Shown here in pieces: positions 1 to 5,971 of a stretch of DNA of 6,490 nucleotides. A model generated the notes under the pieces. That model did no database searches, was not told where the DNA came from, and saw nothing but the letters and a program-made list of their open reading frames with translations. Where the stretch lies: NCBI GenBank assembly GCA_017520105.1, contig JAFWRL010000294.1:1-6490 (forward strand). Reading direction: 5' to 3'. This DNA is from Fibrobacter sp. GTDB lineage: Bacteria > Fibrobacterota > Fibrobacteria > Fibrobacterales > Fibrobacteraceae. Within the stretch, counting starts at the first letter, position 1. Each line of letters opens with the position of its first letter. The position numbers were made by a program, and so were the translations under genes.

Positions 1-1137
1 CGAGGAGATTCCGCCACCGAGTTTCGTGCCATCTACAACCGTCGTAGAAGATTTTTTGGCAAAATCGACAACTTCGATACCGCGAGTATCATCAGCAAGT
101 GTCGCTCCCGATGCATCGTACTGGCCAGCGGAGGCCACATAGAGTTTACCTTTAACAAAAGCCATTGCCGACGGGTCCACCTTTGCAAGCCTAATCGTAT
201 CGAGCAAAGTACCGTCATTGAGTTTGTACATAGCGAGGAGACCCGGATCCGGATAACCTGCCGGCCAGCCAGCCACAGCACGGCGGAACAGAGCAAACAA
301 CGTATCGCCGCTCACTTCGAGATCGACAACGTTCGCAAATTGTCCTTCCGCCTTTGCGAAGTCATCCGTCTTAATGGTCTTGGTCACCTTGCCATCCGCA
401 ACAGCAACCTTCACAATCTTGTTCGGGCCTTCCAAACCGACCCAAACTTCGGTATCACTCGCCTTCACGACATCACTCGGATTGTCGTTCGTTTCAAAAG
501 ACTGCTGCCATTTAATTTTTTGATTCTTTTGGTCAATCAGCACGATATTGTCTGCACCGTATCTTTCAAGAACAAAAAGATTTTCACCGGCACTAATGAC
601 CTTGGAATCCTGATTCAACTGTATCGATTTCGCAGAAATCTTGCCATCTACAACCCAGCGGAGTTCGCCAGTCATGTAATCGGAGCCGAAGACATACGTT
701 GTCACCATTTCTTCGCTAGAAGATGACTTCACGACGCTAGAAGAGGATTTAGCGACGCTGGAAGAAGACTTGGCAACGCTAGAAGAGGATTTTGCGACAC
801 TAGAAGAAGACTTCGCCACGCTGGAGGAAGATTTAGCCTTGCTAGAAGAAGACTTTGCTACGCTGGAAGAGGATTTAGCCTTGACGGAAGAGGAACTCAC
901 CTTCTTGCTAGAGGAGGACTTCGCCTTGACGGAAGAAGAGCTCACCTTCTTGCTGGAGGAGGAATTCACTTTTTTGCTGGAAGAAGACTTTGCCTTGCTC
1001 GAAGAGCTTGCATCGTCATCGCTTGACGAGCTGACGAAATCGATTTCGTCATCATCGGCGGATGTGGCGCTATCCGAGCACGCTTGCATGTAAAATGCAA
1101 AGGACGATGCCACAAGAAGAGAGAAGATTTTTTTCAT
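1..1137 (-). CDS. Surface lipoprotein with tetraserine stalk and beta-propeller, BtuG-like (3' end missing)
   Basis: Reads without a stop for 379 codons to the left edge. It starts at ATG 1137 with AAGGAA five bases upstream. A lipoprotein signal peptide (MKK, then a hydrophobic stretch) ends in Met-Gln-Ala-Cys with the cysteine at residue 20. An acidic patch (about 27-34) and 15 tetraserine blocks (36-141) follow. From about residue 145 come regular 40-50 residue units of beta-propeller type: LFVLERYGADNIVLID (187-202), EVWVGLEGPNKIVKV (234-246 region), DTLFALFRR (278-286) and KLYVASAGQ (331-339), at least four to five blades so far. Seven blades would need roughly 100 more residues outside the window. 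It lies 71 bases after a btuB-like gene with no clear promoter between, so it is probably co-transcribed under the cobalamin riboswitch. In Bacteroides, BtuG is a surface propeller lipoprotein that binds B12 and caps BtuB. I infer the same role here; a generic YncE/quinoprotein-like propeller is the alternative. Confidence 0.7.
   Translation of the reverse strand, partial: MKKIFSLLVASSFAFYMQACSDSATSADDDEIDFVSSSSDDDASSSSKAKSSSSKKVNSSSSKKVSSSSVKAKSSSSKKVSSSSVKAKSSSSVAKSSSSKAKSSSSVAKSSSSVAKSSSSVAKSSSSVAKSSSSVVKSSSSEEMVTTYVFGSDYMTGELRWVVDGKISAKSIQLNQDSKVISAGENLFVLERYGADNIVLIDQKNQKIKWQQSFETNDNPSDVVKASDTEVWVGLEGPNKIVKVAVADGKVTKTIKTDDFAKAEGQFANVVDLEVSGDTLFALFRRAVAGWPAGYPDPGLLAMYKLNDGTLLDTIRLAKVDPSAMAFVKGKLYVASAGQYDASGATLADDTRGIEVVDFAKKSSTTVVDGTKLGGGISS
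715..1032 (-). repeat. Tetraserine tandem repeat encoding the lipoprotein stalk
   Basis: In-frame tandem repeat inside the propeller lipoprotein, encoding residues 36-141. Fifteen SSSS blocks are separated by three- or four-residue spacers. The half nearest the lipid anchor carries a 15-residue (45 bp) compound unit, SSSSKKV + SSSSVKAK, whereas the half nearest the propeller is a simpler 7-residue (21 bp) unit, SSSSVAK, ending in one VVK. Serine codons follow position: blocks after lysine are mostly TCN-TCN-TCN-AGY, while the two blocks between KKV and VKAK are AGY-TCN-TCN-TCN. The lysines make the stalk strongly basic. It probably acts as a flexible spacer lifting the propeller off the membrane. 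Confidence 0.93.
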
Positions 1138-1203
1138 AGTGGTTCCTTTTTATGTTTTTCGCAGACGATGTGAATTACAAGTTTTGCAAGTCCCATTCTG
1201 CGC

Positions 1204-1218
1204 GGGGTTTAAAACCCC
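1204..1218. other. GGGGTTT/AAACCCC inverted repeat over the btuB stop codon
   Basis: Perfect 7 bp inverted repeat with one central base, containing the TAA stop of the btuB-like gene. In RNA it could form a 6 bp stem with a three-base loop. On the minus strand it is followed by GCGCAGAATGG rather than a U run, so it does not look like a factor-independent terminator. It could be an mRNA-stabilising or processing hairpin between the two genes, or chance. Confidence 0.4.
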
Positions 1219-3296
1219 TGTGTTAATGTTAATTTGTATTCTCGACCCGGAGTTGGGAAAGGAATATAGGGATTTCTATAAGTTTCATCCGTCAAGTTCC
1301 GTAACGCAAAAACGAGTCGTGTTTTTTCAAAGGGTGTATAGCCAAGCGAAAAATGGTGCAAATCTACAGCAGGTTGCTTGATGCGATTCGCCCGGTCATC
1401 ATAAATTTCGGTACGGTATTCCGAAGTCCACGTAAAATCAAGATGGTATGGCAAGTCAAAGCGGGCTTCGGCGTAATACGAACGTGTTGGCTCGTTCGGA
1501 AGCTGTTTACCGTTATAATGCCTTTCTTTGCTACGGTCTTCGGCATCTTGGAATGTTGTTCGTAAAATCACGGAGAACCAATTTACGGGTTTGCTTTCTA
1601 GTTCTGCTTCGAGTCCGCGTACATGCGATTCTCCGACATTCAGCGGTTTCACAAAGCCTCCGCTAATCATCCAATAAATTCCATTATCCAAAAATGTCTC
1701 AAAATATGTTGCACGAATAGCGGTACTGCTTTTCGGAATCATGTAGTAGCCGCCCACTTCAAAACGCAGTGCTACTTCGTCTTTCAAATCCGGATTCGAG
1801 AGCATTCCCGGATAAACGCCATAAAGTTCCATCAGCTGCGGAGCACGAACAAAACGTCCAAAGCTCAAATTTCCGCCATAGCGTGAATTCGGAGCATCAT
1901 AACGCACAAATCCTCGTCCCGTCCATGAAAAATTGTTTGTTTCTTCCGTTTTCAAATCCAGTAACGAAGCCGGCTGCACAAATTTTCCACCGTGAATATC
2001 GTCTTTGGTGAAAGTCGCTGACGATTCGCCGCCTACAGACAAGTTTTTATAGATTTCGTACGAAACATCGCCAGAAACATTTATCGAATACCGAGTAAGA
2101 TTCCAATTGCCCGATGACGTACCGCGTTTTGAATAATAAGCCGCATCATACGACAAGCGTAAATTCGCTTCAAACTGGTCGCCCGAATAATTCGCAACAA
2201 CTTCCGGCGCAATGCTGTAACCCGCGGTGCCGTAAACTTGCATTGTCGAAGATGCATATCCAATATGGTCGAGCGGATAATATGAATGCGAAGTCGCTTT
2301 TTCAAACTTGCCCGTCAGCGAAAATTCCAACCAAAGCCAGCCTAGCAACTGCGGTAGTTCTGCACGATAAGTTGTCTGTACAAATTCGCCTTTGTAGCCA
2401 GCCACCTCCGTCTGAGCATCATCGCGGCCTGGGTTTCCCCCTTCGGAACGACTAAAATTCATGTTCAACGTCGAGAACACGCCATTCGCATGCAGAACAC
2501 GAGCTTTGGCAAGCCCGGAATATTCCGTAAACTCTGCATTTTTACGTTTATCTGTAAAATCGTCATCGGGATTGTACGGCGTTCCGTTTTGACTGCTGAA
2601 TTCATAATCGTTATCGCTATGACGCGCAGACAAAGACGCATTTATCGAGACGCTGTCCGTTAAACGAGAAAGTATTTGCGTTGCAGCTTCCCACGTGTTG
2701 TGGCTACCATAACTTAAAAGGATGCGGCCAGATTTCTTTTCATCCGGCTTGAGCACGGCTTCGGCAGGCCTCGAACCTTTGGTGATAAAATTAATCGCAC
2801 CGCCAATTCCGCGACCGCCAAATTTCGCAGGCACGCGGTCCTTGTAGATTTCTATCTTTTCAATCTGATTCAAGTCAATCGAACCGAAATCGACTGCACC
2901 ACCCGAGGCATCGTTCAGCGGAATCCCGTCCATGCAAACGACAATGTTCTTTGCCGAAACACCGCGAATGCTCACCGTTTGGAAACTCCCTACACCGCCC
3001 TGGCGCGTGTATTGCACGCCCGGAAGCGAAGCCAAGACCTCAGCGGCCGAAAGCGAACGACCTTCCCACGCTTCGGGCAAAACCTCGGCATAGCTCGAAG
3101 ACGCCTGCAAAGGCTTTTCCACGCTCGTAGATTCGAAAATCGACGACTCGCCCAAATCTTGAATAAATTCTTCAGAAAAACCAGAAACGCTCGCAAGCAG
3201 TACGGCCGCGCAAACGCGAACGCCCAAGAAACTGCGACTACGCGCAGTCAAACACCCATGCAAACGCATGGCTATGCAAAGCGATGTCTTTCGCAC
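1209..3296 (-). CDS. btuB: TonB-dependent outer-membrane cobalamin receptor, BtuB-like
   Basis: Predicted 695-residue outer-membrane transporter that would take up corrinoids using TonB energy. A signal peptide with core VCAAVLLASVSGF (about 28-40) is followed by a plug domain (about 67-175) with EVLASLPGV, SIRGV (109-113), MDGIPLND (122-129), IEKIEIYKD (145-153) and GGAINFITK (165-173), all classic plug motifs. A beta-barrel of about 500 residues ends in NLTDETY, PGREY and a terminal phenylalanine, the usual barrel assembly signal. Length fits the family. I assign cobalamin as the substrate because a cobalamin riboswitch lies directly upstream. The TonB box is not clear (perhaps around 51-60). 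The start is uncertain: GTG 3296 begins the longest frame, but ATG 3269 gives a more normal signal peptide, and neither has a good Shine-Dalgarno sequence. Another siderophore- or metal-type receptor is possible but less likely given the leader. Confidence 0.85.
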   Translation of the reverse strand: MRKTSLCIAMRLHGCLTARSRSFLGVRVCAAVLLASVSGFSEEFIQDLGESSIFESTSVEKPLQASSSYAEVLPEAWEGRSLSAAEVLASLPGVQYTRQGGVGSFQTVSIRGVSAKNIVVCMDGIPLNDASGGAVDFGSIDLNQIEKIEIYKDRVPAKFGGRGIGGAINFITKGSRPAEAVLKPDEKKSGRILLSYGSHNTWEAATQILSRLTDSVSINASLSARHSDNDYEFSSQNGTPYNPDDDFTDKRKNAEFTEYSGLAKARVLHANGVFSTLNMNFSRSEGGNPGRDDAQTEVAGYKGEFVQTTYRAELPQLLGWLWLEFSLTGKFEKATSHSYYPLDHIGYASSTMQVYGTAGYSIAPEVVANYSGDQFEANLRLSYDAAYYSKRGTSSGNWNLTRYSINVSGDVSYEIYKNLSVGGESSATFTKDDIHGGKFVQPASLLDLKTEETNNFSWTGRGFVRYDAPNSRYGGNLSFGRFVRAPQLMELYGVYPGMLSNPDLKDEVALRFEVGGYYMIPKSSTAIRATYFETFLDNGIYWMISGGFVKPLNVGESHVRGLEAELESKPVNWFSVILRTTFQDAEDRSKERHYNGKQLPNEPTRSYYAEARFDLPYHLDFTWTSEYRTEIYDDRANRIKQPAVDLHHFSLGYTPFEKTRLVFALRNLTDETYRNPYIPFPTPGREYKLTLTQGF

Positions 3297-3302
3297 CGTT
3301 TA

Positions 3303-3330
3303 ACAACCCGTGGCGCCAAGCGCCCGTTGT
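3303..3330 (-). promoter_or_regulatory. Expression-platform hairpin between riboswitch and btuB start
   Basis: Immediately after the B12 box, the minus-strand RNA can fold ACAAC with GTTGT as an outer stem and GGCGC with GCGCC as an inner stem closed by a TTG loop. The hairpin ends seven bases before the GTG at 3296. No U tract follows, which argues for control of translation initiation, as in many Gram-negative btuB leaders, rather than transcription termination. It occupies the place of the P13 stem-loop that contacts L5 in cobalamin riboswitches; I did not trace that loop pairing base by base. Confidence 0.55.
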
Positions 3331-3515
3331 GCCTTACAGTTCTTCTGACTCGGGGATCGCTCTATTTCCAGCCCCTTCACACCCGCCTTTGTGGCAAGCA
3401 TTGGTTTATGCTGGTTTCGTCCTCCCTTACAGCGGCGAGACCGTTCCCGGCTTTCACGGGATTCTCTTATATCGCATCGTTGGCGACACGATACAGCGTT
3501 TTACCGCATAAGGCA
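3330..3515 (-). promoter_or_regulatory. Cobalamin (B12) riboswitch
   Basis: Adenosyl/methyl-cobalamin-type aptamer read on the minus strand, about 186 nt. The closing P1 stem is a perfect 7 bp pairing of TGCCTTA (3515-3509) with TAAGGCA (3336-3330). The conserved core is visible: CCCGTGAAAGCCGGG (3460-3446), then GGTCTCGCCGCTGTAA (3442-3427), matching the family pattern ending in GCCACTGTAA. A GCCAC...GGGTGTGAAGG segment follows, and the B12 box GAGTCAGAAGAACTGTA lies at 3351-3335, close to the consensus AGTCAGGATACCTGCC. It sits directly upstream of the btuB-like gene, so high cobalamin should lower expression of that gene and the lipoprotein after it. Which B12 form it prefers cannot be told by eye. 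Confidence 0.93.
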
Positions 3516-3527
3516 TTACCTATGAAA

Positions 3528-3557
3528 AATATAGTAAACAATTCGGGGCATTGTCAT
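3528..3557 (-). promoter_or_regulatory. Putative sigma-70-type promoter for the riboswitch-btuB operon
   Basis: On the minus strand ATGACA (3557-3552) and TATATT (3533-3528) are separated by 18 bases; each matches five of six consensus positions. The predicted start near 3521 lies about six bases before the 5' strand of the riboswitch P1 stem, exactly where the transcript should begin. The -35 box falls inside a small GGGG/CCCC inverted repeat downstream of the transporter gene. Confidence 0.55.
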
Positions 3558-3573
3558 CCCCTGTCATGCAGCT

Positions 3574-4536
3574 CTACTTTCGCGGTTTCCACTCCGCAAG
3601 GACCATGCCCGCAACAATGGCGACAGCACCCGCGATCGCGACCGACGTGATACGTTCCCCAAGCGCAATCACCGCCGTAATAATCGTCACCAGCGGAATC
3701 GCATAAATGTAGTTGCTAGCGAGGACCGTCCCGAGCTGTTTCAGCACCTTATTCCAAATGAGGTATCCGAACAGCGACGAGAACACCGTAAGACAAAGGA
3801 AGTTGAGCGAAACGACCGGTTCCGCGAAATTTTGCCATGGAACTCCAAGAAAATGCCCAGCACCCGCTGCATTTGGAGCAAAAGCCGATTCGCCCAGCAT
3901 GATGATTATCGACGAAAGAGCCCCGTAAAAGAACATTTTGCGCGTTATAAACAAAGTAGAATATTTATCATTGAGTGGGCGCACAATCAGAGAATAGACA
4001 GTCCACATGCATGCCGAACCGAACGCCAAGAAATCGCCCACAGGCGAAAGTTTTAGAATAAATTTCCCGTTCAGCACTACGAGTACCATTCCGATAAACG
4101 TGATAAAGCATCCCAGAATTTGCCGTTTGACGAGGCGTTCGCCCTTGTAAATCAACCCGCCAAAAATCATAATCAACAGCGGATTCGTGCAGACAATCAG
4201 CGACACATTGCTCGACGGTGAAAGCGAAAGCGCCGTATTTTCCGCCCAAAAGTAAAGCGTGCAGCCCGTAAGCCCGCACAAGCACAGAATCAGTTCATGC
4301 TTCCAGTTTTCGCAACGGAACTTTTTATGGGTTGCCGCAAGAAGCAACAAGTAAGTGACCACAAACCGCAACGTGAAAATCTGCACCGCCGAAAAGCCGT
4401 GATTCAACAGCACCTTCGTGCTCACAAAACTCGTGCCCCAAAACGCAATCGTTCCAATTGCAAGCAAATGCCAAAGAACAAGACCGCGAGAGCCATTTGC
4501 AGAAGATTCGGGAGCTGTAGTCGGAGCGGTTTTCAT
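3574..4536 (-). CDS. EamA/DMT-family ten-helix inner-membrane transporter
   Basis: Predicted 320-residue drug/metabolite transporter superfamily protein (EamA, RhaT-like). Ten hydrophobic segments can be picked out, arranged as two five-helix halves. The first half opens with LLAIGTIAFWGTSFVSTKVLL and closes at GMVLVVLNGKF; the second runs from GDFLAFGSACMWTVYSLIV to AIVAGMVLAEW. The FWGTSF motif in helix 1 and AENTALSLSPSSNVSLIVCTNPL across helices 3-4 are typical of the family. Members export amino acids or other metabolites, and the substrate cannot be read here. I prefer ATG 4536 to the TTG nine bases upstream; neither has a recognisable Shine-Dalgarno sequence. It starts 31 bases after the lipoprotein gene on the same strand, so it may be co-transcribed with it. 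The btuB operon downstream has its own promoter and leader, so a shared role in B12 uptake is not indicated. Confidence 0.88.
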   Translation of the reverse strand: MKTAPTTAPESSANGSRGLVLWHLLAIGTIAFWGTSFVSTKVLLNHGFSAVQIFTLRFVVTYLLLLAATHKKFRCENWKHELILCLCGLTGCTLYFWAENTALSLSPSSNVSLIVCTNPLLIMIFGGLIYKGERLVKRQILGCFITFIGMVLVVLNGKFILKLSPVGDFLAFGSACMWTVYSLIVRPLNDKYSTLFITRKMFFYGALSSIIIMLGESAFAPNAAGAGHFLGVPWQNFAEPVVSLNFLCLTVFSSLFGYLIWNKVLKQLGTVLASNYIYAIPLVTIITAVIALGERITSVAIAGAVAIVAGMVLAEWKPRK

Positions 4537-4567
4537 CAGGCGCAAAGATAGTTTTTTTCTAAAGCCG

Positions 4568-5731
4568 TCAATCTAGTTCCCCATATCGCACAGGTTCCAC
4601 ACTATTTACATCTTTATTCGATAAAAGGCAATCGATTGTTTCTTTCGTAGCCGAGGCGAGAACAACGGAAAAATCTGATGCAGCATTCTCGCCTTTGCAG
4701 GTTTTTACGATTTCTTTACAGGCGTTTATCGTAACATCTTCCCAGCACGCGACTACAATCTCGCCTGATCCATTGGTTTTATCCCAACCAGCGCTCTCGT
4801 AATCAAATTCCAATTTAGTCGTGTCATCGGCACTGAATGTGTTATAAAGCCCATCAATAATTGAATTGATTGTCGCCTTTTCAATATCCTTTTCTGATTT
4901 TGCAAGACAGATGGACATATCCAAGCCGTCATTACGGAAACGGGTACAAGACACCAATTCTACGCCAGCATCTTTAAGTTTTTCTTCTTCGGAAGAACGT
5001 GTCGAATAATCTTTTATTATCCAAAAACGCCCCGCAGTTTGCATCGCAAGCGTATCGTCATCTACCCTTTTGACAAGAGTTTCTTTACCACGTGAATGAT
5101 AGATAATACCATCTGCTACAGACTCATCGGCATCGAACGCATTATACATGCCATCAATTAAAGACATAATGGTTATTTTCTCAACATCTTTGTCTGCATT
5201 CATAAGACACAAATACATATACGAATAATAGCCATCCGGATTACCGCTCTTTTCAAAGAGGCCATTAACGGAACCACTGTAGCAGCGCTGCTTGTGGATT
5301 CCAATTTTTTCAAGGGATTTTGTTTCAGTCGCGTCGAGTTCACGAGTCATCAAAAGCCAAAAACGTCCGGCAGATTGATTTTTTTCAGGATCATCATCGA
5401 GTTTTGTGATTATCTCTTTTTTGTCGCCGTTTTTTACCACAAGCCCTACAATTACCGAAGACGAACTCAACATTGAACTCCGAACGCTTGATGAAGAAAG
5501 GGCACTCGAAGAATACGCCCCTAGAGACGAAACACCCTCGACAGAACTGCTAGAAGCCCCCTCGCTTTCTCCGGTTGTAAGGCTACTCGAAGATGTTATC
5601 GCCTCAGAAAACATTGCTCTGTTCGATTCAGGCACCGTCAAAAAATCACTCGACGACGGAGAATCATCCCCGCAAGAAGCAAAATAAAATGCAAAACTGA
5701 ATAGAGAAATTGCGAGTTTAACTTTCCGCAT
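4568..5731 (-). CDS. Serine-rich lipoprotein with duplicated AGRFW domain, unknown function
   Basis: Not a family I recognise. 387 residues from ATG 5731, which has AGGAG five bases upstream; this start is better than TTG 5761, which lies upstream of its own ribosome site. The signal peptide ends FYFASC with the cysteine at residue 20, followed by GDD, so it is probably a lipoprotein. Residues about 46-94 are a serine-rich linker with several SSSS runs. Two homologous domains follow: about 105-202 and 216-302, each with DDD, AGRFW, a central cysteine (150; 262), a second cysteine before a short acidic/lysine turn (175; 275), and a closing SLIDGMYNAFDAD or SIIDGLYNTFSAD. A separate C-terminal part (about 324-387) has four cysteines (329, 338, 345, 368). 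The paired cysteines suggest disulfides in an exported protein. It diverges from metY and precedes the transporter gene by 31 bases. Confidence 0.88.
   Translation of the reverse strand: MRKVKLAISLFSFAFYFASCGDDSPSSSDFLTVPESNRAMFSEAITSSSSLTTGESEGASSSSVEGVSSLGAYSSSALSSSSVRSSMLSSSSVIVGLVVKNGDKKEIITKLDDDPEKNQSAGRFWLLMTRELDATETKSLEKIGIHKQRCYSGSVNGLFEKSGNPDGYYSYMYLCLMNADKDVEKITIMSLIDGMYNAFDADESVADGIIYHSRGKETLVKRVDDDTLAMQTAGRFWIIKDYSTRSSEEEKLKDAGVELVSCTRFRNDGLDMSICLAKSEKDIEKATINSIIDGLYNTFSADDTTKLEFDYESAGWDKTNGSGEIVVACWEDVTINACKEIVKTCKGENAASDFSVVLASATKETIDCLLSNKDVNSVEPVRYGELD
4826..5419 (-). repeat. Internal protein-domain duplication in the unknown lipoprotein
   Basis: The copies lie at about 5419-5126 and 5086-4826. 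They align as KEIITKLDDD with KETLVKRVDDD, SAGRFWLLM with TAGRFWIIK, and KDVEKITIMSLIDGMYNAF with KDIEKATINSIIDGLYNTF. The copies differ throughout, so this is an old duplication. The first copy has about ten extra residues between its two cysteines (GLFEKSGNPDGYYSY region). Confidence 0.9.
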
Positions 5732-5971
5732 ACGGTCTCCTTTTCTTGTTTTAATATACAAACTATAGAGATAAAATGAAAATCCGTGATAAAGTCCAAA
5801 GGGGCAAAAACCCGTTTGTCATATAGTTTAAAACTATCACTATCTATAACTTTTACCTAATTTTACCAATACTTTCTGTTTTTCCGCCATTTTCAAAAAA
5901 CTTTTTACTAGACCGAGCTATAGAATCTAACTATATTACAGGCCATAAATAATTTATAAAGGATTCTAAAA
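5732..5971. other. AT-rich divergent intergenic region
   Basis: 240 bases between the divergent lipoprotein and metY starts. It is AT-rich and holds a -10-like TATATT (5758-5753) for the lipoprotein without a good -35, and an imperfect palindrome ATAGTTT-A-AAACTAT at 5823-5837, which could be an operator. I see no open reading frame with a ribosome site, no tRNA-like fold and no methionine-responsive riboswitch motif. Confidence 0.55.
5909..5937 (+). promoter_or_regulatory. Putative metY promoter
   Basis: TAGACC (5909-5914, four of six to TTGACA) and TATATT (5932-5937, five of six) are spaced by 17 bases. The predicted start near 5944 leaves a leader of about 28 bases with AAAGGA (5958-5963) eight bases before the ATG. 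Such a short leader leaves no room for a SAM riboswitch. Confidence 0.45.

Noticed and set aside
770..1093. Plus-strand frame with LEEDFATLEED repeats, resembling a coiled-coil protein
   Set aside because: It is the antisense reading of the tetraserine repeat; the minus-strand frame has a signal peptide, ribosome site and a following propeller domain.
3284..3511. 75-residue plus-strand frame inside the leader
   Set aside because: The segment is explained by the cobalamin aptamer on the other strand.
2979..3650. 223-residue plus-strand frame across the btuB start and its leader
   Set aside because: It is antisense to the signal peptide, the riboswitch and the promoter, is rich in Arg/Thr/Pro with no domain pattern, and has no ribosome site.
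4537..4567. Terminator between the unknown lipoprotein and the transporter gene
   Set aside because: There is an A/T run but no GC-rich stem in the 31-base gap on either strand.
5732..5761. TTG start at 5761 adding ten residues to the unknown lipoprotein
   Set aside because: It would place the AGGAG site and the -10-like sequence inside the gene and lengthen a signal peptide that is already normal from ATG 5731.
5938..5971. SAM or methionine riboswitch upstream of metY
   Set aside because: The predicted leader is only about 28 bases and no SAM aptamer motif is visible in the 240-base region.
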